From positions 1 to 64,000 of the forward strand of contig CAUZFZ010000026.1 in the NCBI GenBank assembly GCA_963579025.1: a stretch of 64,000 bases of DNA, read 5' to 3'. This document shows, piece after piece, positions 18,137-25,679 of the stretch. The notes under the pieces are model-generated. The model was not told where the DNA came from. It was given only the letters and a program-made list of their open reading frames with translations, and did not search any database. This stretch comes from CAUZFZ01 sp963579025 (GTDB taxonomy: Bacteria; Planctomycetota; Planctomycetia; Planctomycetales; Planctomycetaceae). Numbering within the stretch: position 1 is the first letter of the stretch; the number at the start of each line of letters is the position of its first letter. The translations under genes and the position numbers were made by a program.

Positions 18137-19255
18137 TTAGAACGCCAGTCGGCGTAGTTTGGCCGGATCGACCTCACAGCCGAGTCCCGGCGCCGAAGGC
18201 ACGGCCAACTGACCTTTGTCGTAAGTCAGTCGTGTCTTGAGCACATCGTCGACATACATCCCCGGGCCGATCAGATCGCTTGGCAGTGTCAGGTTGCGAA
18301 CGGTCGATGCCAGATGCAGTTGACCGAGTGACCCAGGTCCCAGTTCGACTGTGCTGCCGATCAGAATGCCAAGACCCGCGCCTTCCGCCAGTGAGACGAT
18401 TTGCCGTGCTGGCCAGATTCCACCGCATCCCGGAACCGAAATATTAAAGACGTCGACCGCATTGGCCTGAAGCAGGGCCAGCCCGAATTCCGGGCTGCTG
18501 ACGTGTTCCAGTATGAGGACGTCGGATTGTTCGCGGACCGCCGCGATGTCTTCCGGGTTCTCACGCGGTACAGGAGTTTCCACGCCATCGAGGCGGTACT
18601 TGTTGAGCCGCTCGATGTACGTCGGAGCGTCTTCGACCGACCAACCTTCATTCGCATCCACTTTGATGCTGACCGATTTGCCTCCAATCTCACGTGTCAG
18701 AGCAACACGCCGTTCATCGAGTTCAATGTCGACTCCGACTTTCAGTTTGAACGCGTGAAACCCCTGGGCAACCTTTTCGCGGATTTCCTCCGCAAGCAAC
18801 TCCTCTTCCTCACGAATATAGGCGACCCACGAGATGTCGATCTTACGACGCACCGCGCCGCCGATGAGGTCATAGACAGGTCGTTTGGCCGCCTGTCCCT
18901 GCAGATCGTAGAACGCGGCATCAAGGGCACACCGCGTGTAGCGGGCCAGAGCACCCTCACCCGTTTCGAAGTGCTCCGTGAATTCATGATGTAGGCGTTG
19001 AACGTCGTACGGGCTGCGGTCCATCGTAAAAACCCGTATCAGGTCGGCGAATTCCGCCGTGTCTTCGGGCAGCTCGTCAACCGGAATGTCTGAGACTTCC
19101 CCCCAGCCCGTGAGTCCCGTGTCGGTCTGCAGTTCCAGCAGGAAGAAGAACGACTTCTGCACAACGTCTCGCGCCTGGCCACCGGCTTTGGCGATCACCG
19201 TTCCATATTGTCGAGGCGTCGCGACCGGATGCAGTTTCAGTGAGGTAATCTTCAT
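18137..19255 (-). CDS. Enolase-superfamily enzyme (mandelate racemase/muconate lactonizing type), catalytic Lys replaced
   Basis: A 372-residue enolase-superfamily protein. The capping N-terminal domain is followed by the barrel with K170-x-K172 (FKLKVGV) at strand two, and metal ligands D200 (DANEGW), E226 (VETPV) and E250 (LILEHVS). In the MLE and dipeptide-epimerase subgroup the opposite face of the site carries a lysine in an xNIKxxxxGG motif. Here the equivalent is FNISVPGCGG, with Ser273 in that place. Proton abstraction from one face should therefore be possible, but two-base racemisation is not by the usual route. A dehydratase or syn-acting cycloisomerase (OSBS-like chemistry retains both lysines) is uncertain. 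Substrate unknown. Downstream on the same strand is the PhoD gene. Confidence 0.85.
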   Translation of the reverse strand: MKITSLKLHPVATPRQYGTVIAKAGGQARDVVQKSFFFLLELQTDTGLTGWGEVSDIPVDELPEDTAEFADLIRVFTMDRSPYDVQRLHHEFTEHFETGEGALARYTRCALDAAFYDLQGQAAKRPVYDLIGGAVRRKIDISWVAYIREEEELLAEEIREKVAQGFHAFKLKVGVDIELDERRVALTREIGGKSVSIKVDANEGWSVEDAPTYIERLNKYRLDGVETPVPRENPEDIAAVREQSDVLILEHVSSPEFGLALLQANAVDVFNISVPGCGGIWPARQIVSLAEGAGLGILIGSTVELGPGSLGQLHLASTVRNLTLPSDLIGPGMYVDDVLKTRLTYDKGQLAVPSAPGLGCEVDPAKLRRLAF

Positions 19256-19471
19256 GATGGCTCCACAGGATCGGTGAGGCTGTCACGACATCCTGGCAAC
19301 CTCCGTACGAATCGTCAGCAGACAGGTCGTGTGTGCTCAATGAGCTTCCGCACCGGTCTGTCGGCAGCCGCATAAGGACGCCGTGATTGGAATCGACTGC
19401 TTGTCTAGAGTCGCAGGCTGAACGATCATACTGTGGTTGTCTTTAGGCCGTCTCGGCTGTGGGAGTCTGAA

Positions 19472-20245
19472 ATGGTTCGACCGCACAGAATCGGCTGCCT
19501 GATCGCCGTGGTGCTCGCGATCGGTCTTGCAGGCTGGATTGTGCATGCGATCGGCACAGCACGTGAAGCGGCCCGGGCGAGTGGATGCTGTGGTCAATTG
19601 GGGCAATTGGCGTTTGCGCTGCACTGCTACCACGACATTCATGGATGCTTTCCTCCAGCACATGTCACCGACGCATCGGGAAAACCGATACACAGTTGGC
19701 GTGTACTGGTCCTGCCATTCATTGACGGTGCCAATGTCTACGCGAAATACGACCTCACCGAACCGTGGAACGGACCGAACAATCGGAAGCTCGCGGACAG
19801 CATTTATCACAACATGTGGCACTGTGACAGCGGTCCGCACATGGGCAACTCCCCAATCACAGACTACGTGCTCGTGACTGGCCCTGGCACTGTGTTCCCC
19901 GACGGTCAAACCACGTCGAGGACGGACATCACGGACGGCCCGGAAAACACCCTTCTGCTTGTCGAAATCGCCGATTCCGACATCCACTGGATGGAGCCCC
20001 GCGACCTGCATGTGGACCAGTTGATGGCCGGTTCGAATGTCAGCGGTCGGCCGCGTTTCTCCAGTCCGCACACGCGCGGGCCGGCAGTTGTCTTCGCGGA
20101 CGGGATCAGTGCATGGCGTGTGCCAGGGACGTTAAGTCCGCAGTCGCTGCAGGCACTGGCTACGATTGCGGGGAACGAACCAGTCACGCGAGATCAGCTC
20201 TCGCGAACGACGCGGAATTGGGGTCGTGTTCTCTCGGAACAGTAA
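19472..20245 (+). CDS. DUF1559-type exported protein with plain membrane anchor
   Basis: The AREAARASGCCGQLGQLAFAL segment followed by HCYHDIHGCFPPAHVTDASG and HSWRVLVLPFIDG is the signature of DUF1559, a large planctomycete family. The domain's C-terminal block, TDGPENTLLLVEI and HTRGPAVVFADG, is also present. Most members start with a type IV pilin-like leader (GFTLVELLVVIAIIG). This one instead has a simple membrane helix (CLIAVVLAIGLAGWIVHAIG) with no prepilin cleavage motif, so it should stay anchored rather than be processed. Start at the ATG with GGGAG upstream; an in-frame start at 19433 lacks such a site. The stop lies 22 bases before the next gene, so they may be co-transcribed. Function of the family is unknown. 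Confidence 0.82.
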   Translation: MVRPHRIGCLIAVVLAIGLAGWIVHAIGTAREAARASGCCGQLGQLAFALHCYHDIHGCFPPAHVTDASGKPIHSWRVLVLPFIDGANVYAKYDLTEPWNGPNNRKLADSIYHNMWHCDSGPHMGNSPITDYVLVTGPGTVFPDGQTTSRTDITDGPENTLLLVEIADSDIHWMEPRDLHVDQLMAGSNVSGRPRFSSPHTRGPAVVFADGISAWRVPGTLSPQSLQALATIAGNEPVTRDQLSRTTRNWGRVLSEQ

Positions 20246-20267
20246 TCAGCCAGGCGCAACTCACGTG

Positions 20268-21260
20268 ATGCGATTCTCTTTCTGTGTAGATACCAGTCCG
20301 AGCCGTCGTGCTTTCACACGGCTGTTGATCTGGCCATCCGCCGTAATCTCGGCCGTTGTGTTGTTGGCGGCATGTGGGTGCCAGCAGCGCGATGCGACCG
20401 TTCAGGACCCGGAATTCGACGAGGACCAGTGGATTTACGAGCCGCCCGCGAATCTCTATCCGACCGATTCGCGGAGGGTGCCGGATGCCAGACAGCCGGA
20501 AGGCCGTGTCGGACTGGATCAGATCGAACTCGTCGATTTGAACCTCGTCCTCAGGAAGGTCGCATTTGATCGGCCTGTCAATGGCCGGACGTCGTTGTTC
20601 GTGGCGGCGACAGAGACGTCGAACGCCATGTTTGCCGCGTACCTGGTGGAAACATCGCAGATGAGAGACGACACGCGGCTGCAGGATTTCGTCAGAAGAC
20701 TCGACAAGAGTGGTGTGTCCTCAACGGGTGCTCCTCTCGTCTGGATTCGGAATCCGGATGCACTTTGGCGGAAAGGGATATTTCCGGAAGGTCTTGATAA
20801 CCATCCGGTCTCGTTCATCACCGTTGGTGACGCTATCGCCTTCTGTGAGTGGTTGAACCGTCGATACGACATCGCGGGCGAATTCCGGCTGCCGACTGAT
20901 CGCGAGTGGCTCGCTGCGGCCTATGGCCTGGACCGGAACTATCCGTGGGGAAACGACCCTCTCGACTTCGCGTCGGCCACAACAGCCACAGTCGATTCAG
21001 AGCTGGCACTCGCCACTCCAGACGGATTGCTGTGGATGTGGGGCAACGTATCCGAGCTCGTGCTGACCGACAGTAACGGGTATGGGGGAAAGATTGAGGA
21101 TTTTCGCGACCCCATAATCACTCAGTGGCTGGGCCCTCATTTCGCCGATCGTGATGGATCTCCGCGACAGGACTACTGGGGATACACACACTCGAAGTCC
21201 AGTCGGGCAGACACCTGGGGATTTCGAGTCGTGTTCGTACCGGCCAACGTGGAGCTGTAA
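20268..21260 (+). CDS. Lipoprotein with FGE/SUMF1-type domain
   Basis: A 330-residue product. The N-terminal region has positive charges, a hydrophobic stretch and the lipobox LLAAC followed by GCQQ, so it is expected to be lipid-anchored. The rest is a formylglycine-generating-enzyme-like domain: FVAATETSNAMFAAYLVE, HPVSFITVGDAIAFCEWLNRRY, FRLPTDREWLAAAYG, YPWGNDPLDFA, LLWMWGNVSELV, and a terminal TWGFRVVFVP. The paired catalytic cysteines of true FGE are not seen, so sulfatase activation is unlikely; a binding or other role is more plausible. A GTG three bases before the ATG is an alternative start. Another FGE domain occurs in this window fused to a caspase (31221-32945). Confidence 0.83.
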   Translation: MRFSFCVDTSPSRRAFTRLLIWPSAVISAVVLLAACGCQQRDATVQDPEFDEDQWIYEPPANLYPTDSRRVPDARQPEGRVGLDQIELVDLNLVLRKVAFDRPVNGRTSLFVAATETSNAMFAAYLVETSQMRDDTRLQDFVRRLDKSGVSSTGAPLVWIRNPDALWRKGIFPEGLDNHPVSFITVGDAIAFCEWLNRRYDIAGEFRLPTDREWLAAAYGLDRNYPWGNDPLDFASATTATVDSELALATPDGLLWMWGNVSELVLTDSNGYGGKIEDFRDPIITQWLGPHFADRDGSPRQDYWGYTHSKSSRADTWGFRVVFVPANVEL

Positions 21261-21380
21261 GTTCCGTCCTCAGAGCCCCTCGTGCTGGCCGACCAGAGAC
21301 TCAAGTGAATTCGAAGCCTGATCTCTCTACTCGACACGGGACGATTGCGTGATAATCGACTCGATCCAGAAATGCCTTAC

Positions 21381-21413
21381 GGAGTTTCCCCATGCTTTCG
21401 ATCCCCGGCCAGC
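21381..21413 (+). pseudogene. Relic of a DUF1501 gene start
   Basis: The ATG at 21392 is followed by codons for MLSIPGQQ. Together with the GGAGTTT upstream, this matches the start of the intact DUF1501 gene at 22657 (GGAGTT, spacer, ATG, MLSIPGQK). Over CATGCTTTCGAT-CCCGGCCAG only one base differs. The match ends abruptly at the palindromic element that begins at about 21415; the frame stops at 21473. The simplest reading is a broken or duplicated DUF1501 5' end. Confidence 0.55.
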
Positions 21414-21414
21414 A

Positions 21415-21609
21415 GGGTAGCCCGGGCACTCTTGTGGCCGGGTCGCGGAGCGACAAGAAGCCTCACCTTCAATGATCAATGCTGTAGGCGGGAACGACTC
21501 TGGAAAGCCGTGGTGATCGATGATGAGTCCAACGTCGTTTGATGTATTGATCATTGAAGGAAAGGCGACCTGTGCCTGCGGCACCCAACCACAAGTGGTC
21601 GGGCCACCC
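21415..21609. repeat. Large imperfect palindromic element
   Basis: CCTTCAATGATCAAT at 21467-21481 has its exact inverse at 21547-21561. The flanking left arm (GGGTAGCCCGGGCACT and on) and right arm (ending AAGTGGTCGGGCCACCC) are also inverted copies with mismatches and small gaps. The whole could fold as one long hairpin. No open frame of note lies inside. The following 21610-21935 shows nothing else I can support. Confidence 0.75.
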
Positions 21610-21935
21610 AGCGATGACAACACGGTGAAGGTGTGGCTGCAGCTTGAAGGACTCGCTCGGCAGAGTTGACCCGCATCGGTCGCGCCGGAAGCACGCGAAG
21701 CTCATCCGGACATCGGGACACGCCAGACGTCGCACGCCGAGTCTGTCCCGGTCCAACTCACCCCGAACGAGGAACACTCGACGACACCCAGGCCGGTCGT
21801 CGCAGATTCGACGTCACGCACCGTGAATTGGGTGGTCAGTCTGGTCTACACTCAGATTTCACAGGTGCCGTAATATTCGACCGTGTTGGGTGTCTCAGAA
21901 CACCCCGCTCACCGATTTCAACGCGGAGAAGCAGG

Positions 21936-22166
21936 ATGAGTCGGGAAGAACTCCTTGAAAAACTGAAAAGTCTGCCGCCACCAGAATTGCGGGAGGTGCT
22001 TGGGCAGGTTGGATTTGTGCCATCGTCCGACCTGTCAACGGGCCAGCCAATCGCAACGACCGGACTGACGCCGGGCCTGCTGCGCGGTCTGGTGACCGAT
22101 ATGGCCGCGGACTTTGACGATGAACTACCCGACAGTTTCTGGTCCGGTGACGAGGACGAGCCGTGA
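21936..22166 (+). CDS. Probable antitoxin of a VapBC-type toxin-antitoxin pair
   Basis: A 76-residue acidic protein beginning MSREELLEKLKSLPPPELREVLGQV. It lies directly upstream of, and overlaps, a PIN-domain toxin gene (stop TGA inside GTGA). Size, position and overlap are those of a VapB antitoxin, which neutralises the toxin and usually represses the operon. The acidic C-terminal tail (DFDDELPDSFWSGDEDEP) would suit binding to the toxin. The N-terminal helices do not clearly match the AbrB or ribbon-helix-helix DNA-binding types, so the class is open. GGAG lies upstream of the ATG. The frame is open back to 21666, but no start there has a better site. Confidence 0.75.
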   Translation: MSREELLEKLKSLPPPELREVLGQVGFVPSSDLSTGQPIATTGLTPGLLRGLVTDMAADFDDELPDSFWSGDEDEP

Positions 22167-22546
22167 AATTGTTGCTGGACACGCATGCGTTTCTGTGGTT
22201 CTTCGACAATCCGGACAAGCTGAGCACGCCAGTCCGAACTGCCCTGGCTGACCCGGCGAATGCCTGCTTTCTCAGCGTAGTCTCCGTGTGGGAGATTCAG
22301 ATCAAGACGGGACTCGGCAAGCTGTCCCTGAGTCAGCCCATCGAAGATGCGATCACCCTGAGCGCCAGTGACGGTCTTCAGATTCTGCCCACTGATCTGA
22401 ATCATGTCTTCGGGCTGGCGAAGCTGCCCGACCACCACCGCGATCCGTTTGATCGACTGCTCATTGCTCAGGCTTTGTTTGAGGGCCTGACGCTGGTGAC
22501 CAAAGACGAAAAGATTCAGCGATACACTTGCGAGACCGTGTGGTGA
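22163..22546 (+). CDS. vapC: VapC-family PIN-domain ribonuclease toxin
   Basis: A 127-residue PIN domain. Acidic metal-binding residues are D6 (LLLDTHAFLWFF), E44 (SVVSVWEIQIKTGLGKL), D94 and D97 (HHRDPFDRLLIAQAL), with the closing DEKIQRY. PIN toxins of type II systems cleave RNA, often tRNA or rRNA, when free of antitoxin. This subfamily (LLDTHxxLW) is the one often labelled VapC or PIN_Sll0205-like. The GTG start overlaps the antitoxin stop by four bases, so the pair is translationally coupled. The neighbouring palindromic element and DUF1501 relic suggest an accessory insertion spot. Confidence 0.9.
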   Translation: MKLLLDTHAFLWFFDNPDKLSTPVRTALADPANACFLSVVSVWEIQIKTGLGKLSLSQPIEDAITLSASDGLQILPTDLNHVFGLAKLPDHHRDPFDRLLIAQALFEGLTLVTKDEKIQRYTCETVW

Positions 22547-22656
22547 GCCTGCGCAATCATCTGATACGTAGCGTGACTTCGGGTGTTCTGTCTGTTTGTT
22601 GCGGGTCGATTGGAAGATAATCGAAGCCGCTTGAATCATGTCCCTGGAGTTCACTC

Positions 22657-24015
22657 ATGCTTTCGATTCCCGGCCAGAAATACCGGCATTGTGACGGCAT
22701 CTCACGACGTTCCTTCCTGACCATCGGCGGTCTGGGAATGGGTGGGCTGTCGTTGCCCCAATTACTGCGGGCCGAAGCCGCTGCTGGCACTGGCAGTTCA
22801 CACAAGTCCGTGATCATGGTCTTCCTGTCCGGCGGGCCGCCGCATCAGGATATGGTGGATTTGAAGCCGGAAGCGCCTGCTGAATACCGCGGCGAATTCC
22901 AGCCAATCCACACGAACGTCCCGGGAATCGACTTTGGCGAGCTGATGCCGAAGATGTCGCAGATGGCCGATCGGCTGGCCGTTATCCGTTCGCTGGTCGG
23001 ATCAGAGGGTCGGCATGCGGCGTTTCAGTGTCTGACCGGACACAGCAGCCGCAATCAGCCGTCCGGCGGTTGGCCTGCGTTTGGATCGGCGGTTTCCCGG
23101 TTGCAGGGACCGGTCAATCGGCATTCCCCGGCGTTTGTCAGCCTCAATCCAAACATGCGTGGCAAGTTCTGGTCCGACCCTGGCCAGGCGGGTTTCGCGG
23201 GATTAGCTCACGCGCCGTTCACTCCCAACCAGTCGGGGACGGCTAGTCTGAGTCTGGACGGCATCAGTCTCGAAAAGCTCCGCAACCGCCAGGCGTTGAT
23301 CAATCAGATCGATGGTCTGAAGGACCAGGTCGAAAAGAACCGTGTGCTCGATGGACTTGATGCTTATTACCAGCAGGCATTCGACATTCTGACGTCTGGC
23401 CGTCTGGCAGAGGCGCTGGACGTCGAAAAAGAAGATCCGGCGCTGCGTCAGCGATACGGCGGCGGCACGCATGAATTGGCGGGCTATGGCGACGCTGGTG
23501 ATCTGCACAACGACTACTTCATGGTGGCGCGGCGTCTAATCGAAGCAGGCGTGCGGGTCGTCACGATGGCGTACGGGCGCTGGGACTGGCATGGCCGACC
23601 TCACGGCACCAACTTCGAGAACGCCCGCGACCACATCCCGGCACTCGACACCGGCCTGACCACCCTGCTGGAAGACCTGCGAGAACGGGGTATGGACAAA
23701 GACGTGTCGGTCGTCGTGTGGGGTGAATTCGGACGGACGCCGAAGATCAATCCCAAAGGTGGCCGCGACCACTGGCCGCGCGTCGCGTGCGCATTGCTCG
23801 CTGGTGGCGGAATGCGGACGGGGCAGATCATTGGCGCCACTAACAGTCGCGCCGAATACGCGACCGAACGCCCAGTCAATTTTCAGGAGGTCTTTGCGAC
23901 GCTGTATCACAACCTGGGAATCGACCCGCACCTGGCAACGATCCCCGATCTGACCGGTCGGCCGCAGTACCTGATCGACCATGAATTTGCCGACCCGCTA
24001 CCGGAACTCGTCTAA
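22657..24015 (+). CDS. DUF1501 family Tat-exported protein
   Basis: A 452-residue member of DUF1501, a family related to alkaline-phosphatase-fold sulfatases and very abundant in planctomycetes. The Tat signal is SRRSFLTIGGLGMGGLSLPQLL. The fold's family motifs follow: KSVIMVFLSGGPPHQDMVDLKP, then RLAVIRSLVG, then RHAAFQCLTG, then TMAYGRWDWHG, then DVSVVVWGEFGRTPKIN and GRDHWPRV. No catalytic activity is established for the family. A ribosome site GGAG precedes the ATG. Its TAA overlaps the first bases of a palindromic element that separates it from the WD40 gene. Confidence 0.93.
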   Translation: MLSIPGQKYRHCDGISRRSFLTIGGLGMGGLSLPQLLRAEAAAGTGSSHKSVIMVFLSGGPPHQDMVDLKPEAPAEYRGEFQPIHTNVPGIDFGELMPKMSQMADRLAVIRSLVGSEGRHAAFQCLTGHSSRNQPSGGWPAFGSAVSRLQGPVNRHSPAFVSLNPNMRGKFWSDPGQAGFAGLAHAPFTPNQSGTASLSLDGISLEKLRNRQALINQIDGLKDQVEKNRVLDGLDAYYQQAFDILTSGRLAEALDVEKEDPALRQRYGGGTHELAGYGDAGDLHNDYFMVARRLIEAGVRVVTMAYGRWDWHGRPHGTNFENARDHIPALDTGLTTLLEDLRERGMDKDVSVVVWGEFGRTPKINPKGGRDHWPRVACALLAGGGMRTGQIIGATNSRAEYATERPVNFQEVFATLYHNLGIDPHLATIPDLTGRPQYLIDHEFADPLPELV

Positions 24016-24127
24016 AGTAGCCATCACGCTCTGCGTGATGTGGCCCGCTCCAACGAAGACGGCCGGTATCGTTCATCCCACACGTTCTCGCATCAGGCAT
24101 CATCTCGCGGAGCGAGATGGCTACTTT
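24014..24127. repeat. Palindromic element between DUF1501 and WD40 genes
   Basis: The outer arms AAAGTAGCCATC (24014-24025) and GATGGCTACTTT (24116-24127) are exact inverses. Each carries an inner hairpin (ATCACGC-TCT-GCGTGAT and ATCTCGC-GGA-GCGAGAT). The left edge includes part of the DUF1501 stop codon and the right edge ends three bases before the WD40 ATG. Confidence 0.92.
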
Positions 24128-24130
24128 GCC

Positions 24131-25027
24131 ATGGCCTCACCAGCACCGCTACTCACGCTGACACACAACAATGCCGTGTACTGGGCCGCATTCTCAGCGG
24201 ACGGGAAGCGGCTTGCCACGGCCAGTCTGGACAACAAAGTCAAAGTCTGGTCGATCCCAACGGGCGAGCACACGCTCACTCTGAAGGGCCACGGCGACGG
24301 AGTTTGCACCGTCGAATTCTCGCCGGATGGAAAATTGCTTCACACCTGCAGCCTCGACAAGTCGGTGCGCATCTGGAACGCGGAAACCGGGGCGCAGATT
24401 TCACAACTGCAGGGGCATCAGAATTACCCGACGTGCATGGCACTGTCTCCGGACGGAAGCCAGATGGCATCGGGTGCCTTCGACAATGACGCCCGCTTGT
24501 GGAACGTCTCGCCAGCGGCGAATGGCCCGGTTCTGAAGGGACACACTCAGGTTGTGAACGCTGTGCACTTTTCGCCCGACGGTCTGCAACTCGCAAGTGC
24601 GAGCCACGACAACACAGTCCGGTTGTGGAACGTCGAGTCCGGGGCACTGCTCAAAACTCTGACAGAGCACGCCGAGCCAGTGGAATCGGTCGCATTCTCG
24701 CCCGACGGAGAGTTACTCGCATCGGGCAGTCGCGATCGAACAATTCGACTCTATGGGCTCAAGTCGGAAGCAACGGCAGGGACGCTGACAGGACACGAAG
24801 GACCGGTTCGTTGTCTTGGCTTTCATCCGACGCAACCAGTTCTCGCGTCCGGCGGCCAGGACAGAATCATTCGCTTCTGGTCGATCACCGAGCGTCGACA
24901 AATCGGCCAGTTGCGGGGCCACCGCAACACGATTTACAGCGTGCGATTCTCGCCAGACGGAAAGCTACTCGCCGCCGCCAGCTTCGACCGCACAATCACC
25001 GTGTGGGATGCGGAATCGCTGGTGTAA
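24131..25027 (+). CDS. WD40 repeat beta-propeller protein
   Basis: A 298-residue protein made entirely of seven WD40 blades. Each blade has the pattern of a GH or similar dipeptide, then FSPDGxxLASAS, then DxTxRLWN or a close variant. Examples are AAFSADGKRLATASLDNKVKVW, VEFSPDGKLLHTCSLDKSVRIW and VRFSPDGKLLAAASFDRTITVWD. Seven blades form one closed propeller that would act as a protein-interaction platform. No signal peptide is visible from this start, so it should be cytoplasmic. The frame is open upstream to 23981, but that part comes from the palindromic element and the end of the DUF1501 gene. The ATG at 24131 is the first sensible start, though it lacks a Shine-Dalgarno. In planctomycetes DUF1501, DUF1549 and WD40 genes often sit together. 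Confidence 0.9.
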   Translation: MASPAPLLTLTHNNAVYWAAFSADGKRLATASLDNKVKVWSIPTGEHTLTLKGHGDGVCTVEFSPDGKLLHTCSLDKSVRIWNAETGAQISQLQGHQNYPTCMALSPDGSQMASGAFDNDARLWNVSPAANGPVLKGHTQVVNAVHFSPDGLQLASASHDNTVRLWNVESGALLKTLTEHAEPVESVAFSPDGELLASGSRDRTIRLYGLKSEATAGTLTGHEGPVRCLGFHPTQPVLASGGQDRIIRFWSITERRQIGQLRGHRNTIYSVRFSPDGKLLAAASFDRTITVWDAESLV

Positions 25028-25520
25028 CACCCATAGATCGGAAACTCGCGGCATGCCCGGATGTCCAGGCGCGGGATCGGGTCGATCAGTTTGTGACCTT
25101 GATCGCGCTCAGGATCGGCTTGCCGGACGGGTCGATAGCTCGATCACGTGAGTCCTGCCCGGCCCCTCAGGACGTCACGAAAGGCAGAATCGCGCAGCGG
25201 ATGCATCTGGCACATCCGCAGCCAGAGCGGCGACATGCGCCTTTGCTGTGACCCATGTGTCTACCGGGAACTGGCTGTCCGGTACGGTCAAATCGTGGCT
25301 TCCGGGCGACAGGGCTGCGCCGGCACGGCAGCGACCGCAGAAAGATTGCCCTGGGCGCGAATCGCCAGATTGACGAGTCTCAACCAGGCACTTCTGTGGG
25401 TTGATTGACAACTGCAGGACAGATCCGAGACCTAGCGGTCGTTCACCTACTGGCCGTGAGGGACCAACGCCGGTCGGGGTTTGTCAACAGGAGCGAACAA
25501 CCCACGGAAAGGTGCGGACC
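25028..25520. other. Intergenic stretch without recognised gene
   Basis: About 490 bases between the WD40 gene and the caspase-like cluster. No convincing coding region, hairpin terminator or repeat was seen. A TTGACA at 25405-25410 lacks a good -10 partner. It presumably carries the promoter of the downstream cluster. Confidence 0.4.
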
Positions 25521-25679
25521 ATGTTGCGACCGTTCGCGGGACGAGTCTCGTCCCATGTGCGAGGCAGGGTCTGCTTCGTGATGACGCCTTTACTTCTGAG
25601 TATGCTGGCCTGCGCGTCAACGGTGGCTGCAGACAGACGAGTTTCGCGAACAGCGACAGGCGCTGGTACTCGGTGTTGA
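25521..25679 (+). CDS. Signal-peptide portion of the first caspase-like gene (frameshifted from the rest)
   Basis: From the ATG at 25521 (or 25581) this frame encodes a signal peptide, MTPLLLSMLACASTVAAD, then runs into an unrelated tail and a TGA at 25677-25679. The neighbouring +1 frame, open from 25600, continues with EFREQRQALVLGVDDFRLCP, the expected first strand of a caspase domain right after a signal peptide; compare QGTRRALIIAIEDYP in the gene at 29199. So the true protein spans both frames, and a one-base gain or two-base loss lies somewhere in about 25630-25660. Either a sequencing error, a pseudogene or a recoding site. Confidence 0.7.
   Translation: MLRPFAGRVSSHVRGRVCFVMTPLLLSMLACASTVAADRRVSRTATGAGTRC

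Noticed and set aside
21836..22654. Long minus-strand frame over the VapBC pair
   Set aside because: Antisense shadow of two well-supported overlapping genes; no family features.
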